This document shows, piece by piece, positions 45,527 to 52,974 of a stretch of 64,000 nt of DNA. Position 1 is the first letter of the stretch. Every line of letters starts with the position of its first letter. Both the position numbers and the translations under genes were made by a program. Under the pieces are notes generated by a model. It did not search any database, was not told where the DNA came from, and saw only the letters and a program-made list of their open reading frames with translations. The stretch comes from Virgibacillus_R byunsanensis (GTDB taxonomy: Bacteria > Bacillota > Bacilli > Bacillales > Amphibacillaceae). Where the stretch lies: positions 17,127 through 81,126 of the forward strand of contig NZ_JBHTKJ010000074.1 in the NCBI RefSeq assembly GCF_042675965.1. Reading direction: 5' to 3'.

Positions 45527-46642
45527 TTGGAAAGGAACACTGCTATTGACGTTGTTAAATGCTTTGGAGTTTTTTTAGTTGTATGTTTACACACAGTTAC
45601 TTATAGCTTTAATTGGCAAGATAGTGAACATATTTCCTTTATAATAAGTGTTTTTCCAAGATGGGTAATCCCCTTCTTTTTTATTGTTTCAGGCTACTTC
45701 TTTGGGCAAAAAATAATCAACAGGAATAATTCTAAGGCCTATTTTAAAAAGTACCTGTTTAAGTTAATTGGATTATTTGCTACATGGTACTTATTTTATC
45801 TGATTTATGATTTATTTCTTCAAGTCGTTTTAGCAATTCATATGGGATTAGACATTAAGACTGAATTAATCCAGTATGTGAAAGGTTTTGTAAATATAGA
45901 TGCATTATATTATGGAGAAGGAATGACTTCTTACCATCTTTGGTTCTTGACAGCTTTAATTTGGTCAATTTGTATCTTATATGTATCTATTAGGCTAAAT
46001 AAATTAAAAATGTTGTTAATTGTAGCCGGTATTTTAAATATAATTGGACTCTTTGGTCAGACATATTCAAGTATTTTCTATTTACCGGTTCAAACAAGGG
46101 ATGCTTTGTTTTTTGGAATGTTATATACAACACTTGGCTGTTATTTTGCTATTCATTATGATTGGATCATGCAAAAGGTTAAAAAAACCAAATCGAGTAC
46201 TTTTGTTTATCTGTTTCTATTATTTTCACTAATTCAGCTTGTAGAAATGGCAATTACAGTTACGGTGTTGGATGCGGTCAGATCTTTCGGTGACTATTAC
46301 TTAATAACAGCTCCCTTAACAATAAGTATTTTTATTATTACGTTAAAAAATACAACGATATTGCAAAGTTCAGTTGTCTCTAAAGTAGGGAAAAATGCAG
46401 TAGGAATTTATGTTTCACATTTGTTTATCATAAGTGTAATGACTCTCTTTATAAATTTTGTTGGGTTAGATTATCTAAGAAGTAATATTTTGTTTAACCT
46501 CATATTTGTAGTAGTAATTTTTATAACTTCATATTATTTCTTTATACTATTTAATACAGTGCTTTTCAGAATAAAGTTAATTTATATAGAACAGAGGAAT
46601 TACAAGCAAATGACTAGAACTAATAAAAATAATGCTATTTAA
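45527..46642 (+). CDS. Membrane acyltransferase (acyltransferase 3 family), second copy
   Basis: This 371-residue protein has about 10 membrane helices and the N-terminus RNTAIDVVKCFGVFLVVCLHT, where the family His follows. TTG 45527 after GGGAGGAA is the only fitting start. It is likely to O-acylate EPS or a cell-surface sugar. It differs from the copy at 39186, so two distinct acylations are likely. Confidence 0.83.
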   Translation: MERNTAIDVVKCFGVFLVVCLHTVTYSFNWQDSEHISFIISVFPRWVIPFFFIVSGYFFGQKIINRNNSKAYFKKYLFKLIGLFATWYLFYLIYDLFLQVVLAIHMGLDIKTELIQYVKGFVNIDALYYGEGMTSYHLWFLTALIWSICILYVSIRLNKLKMLLIVAGILNIIGLFGQTYSSIFYLPVQTRDALFFGMLYTTLGCYFAIHYDWIMQKVKKTKSSTFVYLFLLFSLIQLVEMAITVTVLDAVRSFGDYYLITAPLTISIFIITLKNTTILQSSVVSKVGKNAVGIYVSHLFIISVMTLFINFVGLDYLRSNILFNLIFVVVIFITSYYFFILFNTVLFRIKLIYIEQRNYKQMTRTNKNNAI

Positions 46643-46657
46643 ATAGAGGTGGAAATA

Positions 46658-47374
46658 ATGAAGCTAGCATTTATATCAGATATACACGGAAATGCAGTAG
46701 CATTGGATGCAGTTTTAAATGATATAAAAGAAAAAAGCATTGACAGAGTTTATGTTCTAGGGGATCTTTGTTTCAGAGGGCCGGAGCCAAAACGTGCTCT
46801 TAATTTAATTAAAGACATGAATGCTGATGTTATAAAAGGTAATGCAGATGAATGGGTGGTCCGTGGGGTTCAAAAAGATGAAGTACCTGAACAAGCATTA
46901 GAAATGATGAATGCGGAAAGAGATTGGACTTATTCCAAATTAGAAGAAAATGAAGTAGGTTATCTTAGAAAGCTACCAAATGAATTGAACTTAAAATATG
47001 AAAACCTTAAAATACATGCATTTCATGCTACTCCTTTAAGCTTGTTTGACGTTGTTCAACCTTTTGAAAAAGATGAACTACTTACTGATAAGTTAATGAT
47101 AAATGAGGCAGATATTTACATCTATGCCCATATACATAAACCATATGTAAGATATATTAATGGAAAATGTATTGTGAATACAGGGAGTGTTGGATTACCA
47201 TTTGACGGTTTAAACCAAGCTTCATATGTCTTGATGAATGTTACTAAGGACAGTTTTCAAGTATCAATAGTAAGAGTTAAGTATAACGAACACGAGGTAA
47301 TTAGCCAATTTAAAAAATCGAATTATCCTAACATTGATATGATGACTAAAATCTTAGCTAATGGAAGAATTTAA
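46658..47374 (+). CDS. Calcineurin-like metallophosphoesterase (YfcE/MJ0936 type)
   Basis: This 238-residue cytoplasmic hydrolase has all five metal-binding blocks: DIHGN, GDLCFRGP, GNADEW, HATP and HIHKP. It cleaves phosphomono- or diesters; the substrate is unknown. ATG 46658 with AGAGGTGG is preferred to GTG 46649. It is the last gene of the EPS locus on this side. Confidence 0.85.
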   Translation: MKLAFISDIHGNAVALDAVLNDIKEKSIDRVYVLGDLCFRGPEPKRALNLIKDMNADVIKGNADEWVVRGVQKDEVPEQALEMMNAERDWTYSKLEENEVGYLRKLPNELNLKYENLKIHAFHATPLSLFDVVQPFEKDELLTDKLMINEADIYIYAHIHKPYVRYINGKCIVNTGSVGLPFDGLNQASYVLMNVTKDSFQVSIVRVKYNEHEVISQFKKSNYPNIDMMTKILANGRI

Positions 47375-47431
47375 GTAAACAGTAAGGGAAAACCAAATTG
47401 GGTATTGCTTCCTTAACAAAGATGTAGTATC

Positions 47432-47447
47432 GTTCTTTATAGATGAC
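47432..47447. promoter_or_regulatory. SinR half-site upstream of the lasso cluster
   Basis: GTTCTTTATAGATGAC keeps one perfect SinR half-site (GTTCTTT), but the second arm is degenerate. It lies 74 bases upstream of the full palindrome at 47506. Confidence 0.35.
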
Positions 47448-47505
47448 AATTAATTGGTTGGAGTAACTTATTTAAGCAGTCCTACTTTATTTTTTTAATA
47501 AAAAC

Positions 47506-47521
47506 GTTCTTAATCAAGAAT
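47506..47521. promoter_or_regulatory. SinR-like operator at the lasso cyclase promoter
   Basis: GTTCTTAATCAAGAAT is the same palindrome type as in the eps promoter. A likely -10 TATGAT follows at 47533-47538, so the site overlaps the -35 position. This arrangement would allow direct repression of the lasso genes. Confidence 0.7.
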
Positions 47522-47553
47522 AATTTTAGTTGTATGATATTGGAGTGGAAACT

Positions 47554-49557
47554 ATGAGCGCTATCGCTGGAATTTATCATTTAAATAATGAGCCGGTACC
47601 AAGAGAGCATAGTCTCGGCATGATGAAATCATTGCAGAAATTTCCTGCTGATGATGTGCAAATATGGCAAAAAGAAAACATCTTTTTAGGGTGCCATGCA
47701 CAGTGGATAACGCCAGAGTCAATAGGAGAACAGCTACCCTACTATGACTATGATCATCAGTTAACAATTACAGCTGATGCTATTATTGATAATCGTGAGG
47801 AGTTATTTGATAAATTACAAGTAGATATTGCAAAGAGAAAAACAATACCTGATAGTAAATTAATCCTTTTATCTTATGTTAAATGGGGAGAGCAGGTCCC
47901 TAACCAGTTAATTGGTGATTTTGCTTTTATGATTTGGGACGAAAAAAAACAAAAGCTATTTGGTGCAAGAGACTTTTCTGGAGCTAGAACTCTCTATTAT
48001 TTTCATAAATATCAGCGCTTCACCTTTTGTACGGTGATAAACCCATTATTATCATTACCATATATAGAAAAGGATTTAAATGAACAGTGGCTTGCGGAAT
48101 ATTTGGCCATACCTAATATGATAGATACAGTTGATAGCTCCTTAACCGTAATTAAGGATATACATCAGGTTCCGCCGTCACACGCTATCTCTGTAGTCGA
48201 TGACAAAATATCTATTATTAAATACCATACATTGTCAGTAAATGAAAAAATAAAATATAAAAAAGATCAGGATTATGTTGATGCCTTTAGAAATATATTT
48301 CAAGATGCAGTAGATTCACGGTTACGTACATTTCTACCAGTAGGTTCCCAATTGAGTGGAGGATTAGATTCTGGGGCAGTCGTTAGCTTTGCAGCAAAAA
48401 CATTGCAAAAGAAAAATAAACAGTTACATACATTTAGTTACGTTCCAGAAAACAACTTTAAGGATTGGACACCCAAGCATAGAATAGCGGATGAACGAAC
48501 ATTTATAAATTCAACTGTTCAACACGTAAGTAACATTGAAGATCACTACTTGAGTTTTAATGGGAAAAGCGCAATTTCAGAAATCGATGATTGGCTTGAA
48601 ATAATGGAAATGCCATATAAATTTTTCGAGAACTCTGTTTGGGTTAAAGGTATAAATGAGCAAGCTCAACAGAGAGGGATCGGTATTTTATTAAATGGTG
48701 CTAGGGGTAATTTTTCAATATCATGGGGACCGGCTTTAGACTACTATGGATTCCTGCTAAGAAATATGAGGTTGATTCGACTTAGTCATGAATTACAGTG
48801 TTATAGTACAAACACAGGAATAAGTAAGAAAGGCAGATTACTGTCAGTCGTTGGAAAGAAAGCATTCCCATTCTTGAATCTATTGGATCGCTCACAGGAA
48901 GTCTATCAATTGCCAATGCTAATAAATCCTGAATTTGCGAAAAAAACAAATGTCTATAGTAAACTTCAAGAAGCTGGAATTGATGTAGATGGATTTTCAA
49001 AACAAAACATCTATGAAATTAGGAAAAATCACTATGAAAAGGAATTTATGTGGAATTCAACAGGAACATCAGGAACAAATTTGTCTTTACGATATGGCTT
49101 ATGGAATCGTGATCCCACAAACGATATACGAGTAATTCGATTTTGTCTATCCTTACCAGAAGAGCAATTTGTGAAAGATGGGTTAGATCGAGCACTTATC
49201 AGAAGGTCAACAGAAGGATTGCTACCTGATAAGGTGAGATTTAACCAGCGTTCAAGGGGGATTCAAGGGGCGGATTGGGTTCATAGAATGATGTCTTCTT
49301 GGAAATTGTTTATAGATGAGTTACAACAATTGGTTGAAGATCCTATAGTTTCGGACTTCTTGAATGTAAATCTTCTTAAAATGGCTATTTCCAGGTTTAA
49401 AGAGCGACCGAGACCAGATCAAGCCTTTGACCCTGAACTGAGGGTATTAATGCGGAGTTTAGTTGTTTATCGATTTTTAAAAAAATTCTACTCTGTAGGA
49501 GGTGATATTTATGAAAAAGAAATGGCAAACTCCAGAACTGGAAGTGCTAAATATTAG
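47554..49557 (+). CDS. Lasso peptide macrolactam synthetase (asparagine synthetase-like C protein)
   Basis: This enzyme of about 667 residues adenylates the side-chain carboxylate of an Asp in the core peptide and closes the lasso ring. The N-terminal half is a glutaminase-like fold that starts MSAIAGIYHLN and lacks the N-terminal Cys of true asparagine synthetases. The ATP-binding loop is LSGGLDSGAVV, near residue 265. ATG 47554 with TTGGAGTGG is preferred over the upstream in-frame ATG at 47530. The precursor gene begins inside its 3' end in another frame. It is controlled by the palindrome at 47506. Confidence 0.9.
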   Translation: MSAIAGIYHLNNEPVPREHSLGMMKSLQKFPADDVQIWQKENIFLGCHAQWITPESIGEQLPYYDYDHQLTITADAIIDNREELFDKLQVDIAKRKTIPDSKLILLSYVKWGEQVPNQLIGDFAFMIWDEKKQKLFGARDFSGARTLYYFHKYQRFTFCTVINPLLSLPYIEKDLNEQWLAEYLAIPNMIDTVDSSLTVIKDIHQVPPSHAISVVDDKISIIKYHTLSVNEKIKYKKDQDYVDAFRNIFQDAVDSRLRTFLPVGSQLSGGLDSGAVVSFAAKTLQKKNKQLHTFSYVPENNFKDWTPKHRIADERTFINSTVQHVSNIEDHYLSFNGKSAISEIDDWLEIMEMPYKFFENSVWVKGINEQAQQRGIGILLNGARGNFSISWGPALDYYGFLLRNMRLIRLSHELQCYSTNTGISKKGRLLSVVGKKAFPFLNLLDRSQEVYQLPMLINPEFAKKTNVYSKLQEAGIDVDGFSKQNIYEIRKNHYEKEFMWNSTGTSGTNLSLRYGLWNRDPTNDIRVIRFCLSLPEEQFVKDGLDRALIRRSTEGLLPDKVRFNQRSRGIQGADWVHRMMSSWKLFIDELQQLVEDPIVSDFLNVNLLKMAISRFKERPRPDQAFDPELRVLMRSLVVYRFLKKFYSVGGDIYEKEMANSRTGSAKY

Positions 49558-49642
49558 TTTGACAATGCAGGGAGCTGGAATAAGAGATGTAGACGCAACA
49601 TTTGAAGATACTGATGAAGTAGTTCATCTTCATGCAAGTTAA
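49511..49642 (+). CDS. Paeninodin-type lasso peptide precursor
   Basis: The protein has 43 residues and no other assigned role. The leader begins KKKWQTPELEVLNISLTM, matching the Firmicutes lasso leader: an aromatic-xxP-x-L motif for the B1 protein and Thr at the penultimate position before cleavage. The core would then be the last 24 residues. It starts QGAGIRDVD, placing Asp at ring position 9 as in paeninodin, and ends HLHAS with a C-terminal Ser for the kinase. GGAGGTGATATTT precedes ATG 49511. It overlaps the cyclase gene by 47 bases. Confidence 0.88.
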   Translation: MKKKWQTPELEVLNISLTMQGAGIRDVDATFEDTDEVVHLHAS

Positions 49643-49653
49643 GTTAGAATTAA

Positions 49654-49690
49654 CTGCCCTTATACAAAGTATGGGGGCTCTTTTCTTTTA
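49654..49690 (+). terminator. Hairpin after the lasso precursor
   Basis: GCCCTTATA pairs with TATGGGGGC (two G-T pairs) around a 5-base loop, and CTCTTTTCTTTT follows. It lies between precursor and tailoring genes, so it probably makes the precursor transcript more abundant than the enzyme transcript. Confidence 0.65.
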
Positions 49691-49713
49691 GCAAATAAAA
49701 TTATAATTAGTGA

Positions 49714-49742
49714 TTGACACTTTATCTGAAAAGTGATATCTT
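49714..49742 (+). promoter_or_regulatory. Possible promoter for the lasso tailoring genes
   Basis: -35 TTGACA (49714-49719) and -10 TATCTT (49737-49742) are 17 bases apart. It would give a long leader of about 310 bases before the kinase gene, with SinR-like sites in it. Confidence 0.45.
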
Positions 49743-49829
49743 TCAATATAAGCAGTACTTTATAACGAACGAAATTAACTAATGATAACTACATATTTTA
49801 GAATAAGAAACTGATATTTATATATATTT

Positions 49830-49845
49830 ATTCTTTATTAAGAAC
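49830..49845. promoter_or_regulatory. SinR-like operator upstream of the lasso kinase gene
   Basis: ATTCTTTATTAAGAAC is the inverted orientation of the site at 10673 (each arm TTCTTTAT/AAGAA). It lies 215 bases before the kinase gene. Confidence 0.6.
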
Positions 49846-50059
49846 ATATGGGTTTCCGTTTAAATGTTGGATTAGATTCAGATCAGTCGTTAGTTTAGCT
49901 GCAATAACATACTTTCAACTATATTCCAGAGGATAGTTTCTCCGACATGAAGGAAAATCGAATGCAAGTTGTTAAGGTAGTTAAACTCTTTACTTAAGAA
50001 ATAGGCCCTCATATTTTGAATAGGTATGAGGGCGATATAAAAATGGGGGAACTCATAAA

Positions 50060-50995
50060 ATGATTTATACGATAAAAAAATTCACATATAGTGCTTTTGG
50101 ATTAAGTATTTTCAGCGAATTTCTACTACCTGAACTACCTGAAATTGATATGGAAGAACACTTGTCAAATATCACTGTTAATAAAGTTGATCTAACAGAA
50201 ATTTGGTCGGAGTTATACATTCCAAATCGGTATTTTATCGTAGAGGAAGATTTCATTATGTTTCAAGTGCCGGATACCGCTATCTATTTAATTAAAAATG
50301 GTAGAGAGATTTTCGTTTCACCCATTGATAATTCCCAAGAAGATCAAATCCGTCTCTACATCCTAGGAACCTGCATGGGGGCACTCTTAATCCAAAGAAA
50401 CATCCTTCCACTGCACGGTAGTGCCATTGCAATAGACGATAAAGCATATGCAATTGTTGGTGATTCAGGTGCAGGGAAATCGACACTTGCTTCAGCGTTT
50501 TTAAAAAAAGGATATCAACTTCTGAGCGATGATGTCATTCCTGTGACTTTATCTGAAGAGAACATGCCTATGATAACACCAGCATATCCACAACAGAAAT
50601 TGTGGTTGGAAAGCCTTAATGAATTTGGGATGGAATCGACAGATCTTCGGCCAATTATAGATAGGGAAAATAAGTTTGCAATTCCGGTCGCTGAGCAGTT
50701 TGCTGAGAAACCAATGCCTCTTGCGGGTGTTATTGAACTAATCAAAACAGACAGTGATGAAATTGAGGTTAATCCAATTCAAAATCTAGAACGTTTACAT
50801 ACATTGTTTCAACACACATATCGTAATTTCCTCATTAATCGCTCAGGAAAAATGGATTGGCATTTTAATACCTCAGTAGCAATTGTCAATAAAATAGATT
50901 TTTACCGATTAGAAAGACCTACATCTCATTTTACAGCCCATAAGTTAGTAGACGTTATTTTATCGAAGGTTAAGAAGGGGGAGAAAATACGATGA
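50060..50995 (+). CDS. HPr-kinase-like lasso peptide kinase
   Basis: This 311-residue protein has the HPrK fold without the N-terminal domain of HprK. LHGSAIAI leads into Walker A GDSGAGKST (134-142), and LLSDD lies at 154-158. Relatives such as PadeK and ThcoK phosphorylate the C-terminal Ser of the lasso precursor, and the precursor here does end in Ser. The ribosome site is GGGGGAAC. It overlaps the B1 gene by 4 bases, starting an operon of five tightly packed genes. Confidence 0.88.
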   Translation: MIYTIKKFTYSAFGLSIFSEFLLPELPEIDMEEHLSNITVNKVDLTEIWSELYIPNRYFIVEEDFIMFQVPDTAIYLIKNGREIFVSPIDNSQEDQIRLYILGTCMGALLIQRNILPLHGSAIAIDDKAYAIVGDSGAGKSTLASAFLKKGYQLLSDDVIPVTLSEENMPMITPAYPQQKLWLESLNEFGMESTDLRPIIDRENKFAIPVAEQFAEKPMPLAGVIELIKTDSDEIEVNPIQNLERLHTLFQHTYRNFLINRSGKMDWHFNTSVAIVNKIDFYRLERPTSHFTAHKLVDVILSKVKKGEKIR

Positions 50996-51288
50996 ACAAC
51001 ACAATCTATAAACGTCATGTGGTTAGCCAAGTAGAAGGTAATATTATCAGTGATATGGATGGAGAAAAAGTAATGCTGAGCATTCACAATGGAAAATATT
51101 ATAACCTAGGAGAAATCGGTGGAGAGATATGGGAGCAAATTAAGGATCCTCTTGTGGTACATGAATTAATTTCTGCTTTGATGGCTGAGTATGATGTTGA
51201 ACAGAGCGAATGTGAAGATCAGGTACTATCGTTTCTAGATACTTTAGTAGAAGAAGGGTTAGTAAAGATAGAGGATGCTACTTCTTAG
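50992..51288 (+). CDS. Lasso B1 protein: PqqD-like leader-binding (RRE) protein
   Basis: This 98-residue winged-helix-like RRE domain binds the leader peptide and delivers the precursor to the protease. The block GEKVMLSIHNGKYYNLGEIG, typical of PqqD-family B1 proteins, is followed by IWEQI. The gene starts within the kinase stop (ATGA) and lies 28 bases before B2. Confidence 0.9.
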   Translation: MNNTIYKRHVVSQVEGNIISDMDGEKVMLSIHNGKYYNLGEIGGEIWEQIKDPLVVHELISALMAEYDVEQSECEDQVLSFLDTLVEEGLVKIEDATS

Positions 51289-51316
51289 TCGGATTACTTG
51301 AGAAAGGAAAACATTA

Positions 51317-51757
51317 ATGAAAAAAATACGGTTATTTTTAACGATGAACAAAGAAATCAAAAAGCTCTTATTCGAATCTTATTTTTATTTAGGTTGGGCA
51401 CGGATTCTCAAGACTTTTCCATTTGCAAAAGTAGCTCCTTCATTGGGTGAACAGATGCAAGAAACGACTATCTCTCATAAACAACCTAGTAAACAGACGT
51501 TAAGCAATATTTCTCAAGCTATTCATATGGCAAGTCGTTACACGTTATGGGAAAGTCAATGTCTAGTCAAAGCAATTGCAGCAATGAAAATGCTGGAAAG
51601 ACGTAATATTGAAAGTACCCTTTATTTAGGTACTGCTAAGGATGATGCAGGCCAGTTAATTGCACATGCATGGCTACGGAGTGGTCCTTTTTATATTACA
51701 GGATCAGAAGGAATGGAACGTTTTACTATCGTTAACAAATTTGCTAAAAACGTCTAA
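51317..51757 (+). CDS. Lasso B2 protein: transglutaminase-like leader peptidase
   Basis: This 146-residue cysteine protease removes the leader. The catalytic Cys82 lies in WESQCLVKAIA and His117 in LIAHAWLRSG. The usual acidic third residue is not obvious, since the stretch after His is PFYITGSEG. The ribosome site is GAAAGGAAAA. The next gene begins 2 bases after its stop. Confidence 0.9.
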   Translation: MKKIRLFLTMNKEIKKLLFESYFYLGWARILKTFPFAKVAPSLGEQMQETTISHKQPSKQTLSNISQAIHMASRYTLWESQCLVKAIAAMKMLERRNIESTLYLGTAKDDAGQLIAHAWLRSGPFYITGSEGMERFTIVNKFAKNV

Positions 51758-51759
51758 GA

Positions 51760-52962
51760 TTGAGGGAGAAAGTTATGCCTAACGAATTTAATCTTAATTT
51801 AACAAATATACCAAGAGAATTAAGACTGATAATCGAGCTACTGAAAAATAAATCCGCCACTCAACTACACACTAATAACCCTGAATTATTCAATGACATT
51901 GATTGGAATAGTTTTATAGACTTAACGATGCATCATCGTGTTTATCCGGTTCTTTTTTCGAAGTTAAAAGAGACCTGTGATGATGTGATCCCTTACTCTA
52001 TTATAAAATCCTTATCCCAACAGTATAAAAAAAATACATTTCAAATGCTTCATTTAAGTGGAGAAATGGAGCGTGTAAGTAAGTTGTTTTCAATTCAGGA
52101 AATCCCGCTTCTTTTTTTAAAAGGCCCGGTACTTGCTCAGGAACTGTATGGAGACATTTCTCTCCGTACTTCAAGCGATTTAGATATGCTTATTCCAATA
52201 GATCAACTTGAAAAAGCTGAGGCAGTCCTTGTAGAACAGGGATATGAAAAAGATGACTACATTCAAACGGTGTTAAATGATTGGAAATGGAGGCATCATC
52301 ATGTCACCTTCTTCCATCGGCAAAAGCAAATTAAGGTAGAAGTTCATTGGAGGCTAAATCCAGGACCTGCTAAGGAGCCAAGCTTTCATGCGTTATGGCA
52401 ACGAAAAACCCAGAGCAGTCTCACAAGCTTTCCTGTCTATTTACTAGGGAAGGAAGACTTATTTCTATTTCTCGTATCACATGGGTCGCGTCATGGTTGG
52501 TCACGCCTTCGTTGGTTAATGGATATTTATCAATTAATCAAGACAGAGATTGATTGGAAAGAGACTAATGGATTGTTAAGAAAATATGGCTATCATCGTG
52601 CAGGGGGACAGGGGCTTATCCTGGCATCAAAACTATTAGGTAAGAAAACAAATAAGGAAATAATCTCTTTAACAACAAAAAAGAGCACGAACCGGTTAGC
52701 CCAACAAGCAGTATTCTACCTGGAAAGAAAGGTTAATTTACATACAGATCCTGTTCCGGAAACGATTGCTAGGTATCATAAACGTCATTTATTTTCATTA
52801 ATGAGCACCCAACAAAAATTTATGTTTATGGTAAGTTTTCTTCATCCGTATCCAGAAGACGCAGAGACATTAGCTTTGCCAAAACTATTTCATTTTTTAT
52901 ATTTTCCCTTACGCCCACTATTATGGGCATGGAGGAAAACAAGGAAACATGCTTTATCCTAG
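51760..52962 (+). CDS. Nucleotidyltransferase-fold protein of lasso clusters
   Basis: This 400-residue protein is of the uncharacterised nucleotidyltransferase family (PF14907-like). LFLKGPVLAQELYGD and RTSSDLDMLI contain the GS/GP-x-D-x-D metal-binding pattern, and VEVHWRLNPG supplies the third acidic residue. Homologues often lie in paeninodin-type lasso clusters, possibly extending the phosphoryl modification; this role is not proven. GTG or ATG positions a few codons downstream (for example ATG 51775 with GGGAGAAAG upstream) are possible true starts. Confidence 0.8.
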   Translation: MREKVMPNEFNLNLTNIPRELRLIIELLKNKSATQLHTNNPELFNDIDWNSFIDLTMHHRVYPVLFSKLKETCDDVIPYSIIKSLSQQYKKNTFQMLHLSGEMERVSKLFSIQEIPLLFLKGPVLAQELYGDISLRTSSDLDMLIPIDQLEKAEAVLVEQGYEKDDYIQTVLNDWKWRHHHVTFFHRQKQIKVEVHWRLNPGPAKEPSFHALWQRKTQSSLTSFPVYLLGKEDLFLFLVSHGSRHGWSRLRWLMDIYQLIKTEIDWKETNGLLRKYGYHRAGGQGLILASKLLGKKTNKEIISLTTKKSTNRLAQQAVFYLERKVNLHTDPVPETIARYHKRHLFSLMSTQQKFMFMVSFLHPYPEDAETLALPKLFHFLYFPLRPLLWAWRKTRKHALS

Positions 52963-52974
52963 GAGGATAACCGA

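Larger units (their letters stand above)
49691..50059. other. Control region between lasso precursor and kinase
   Basis: There is no gene in this stretch. It contains a plausible promoter (49714-49742) and a degenerate SinR-like site, GTACTTTATAACGAAC (49755-49770, two mismatches to the eps palindrome). A full palindrome lies at 49830, and an imperfect hairpin lies near 50005-50030 (GCCCTCATATTT with TATGAGGGC). Confidence 0.5.

Noticed and set aside
47554..49557. Ordinary asparagine synthetase
   Set aside because: It lacks the N-terminal Cys and is joined to a lasso precursor and the B1/B2 genes.
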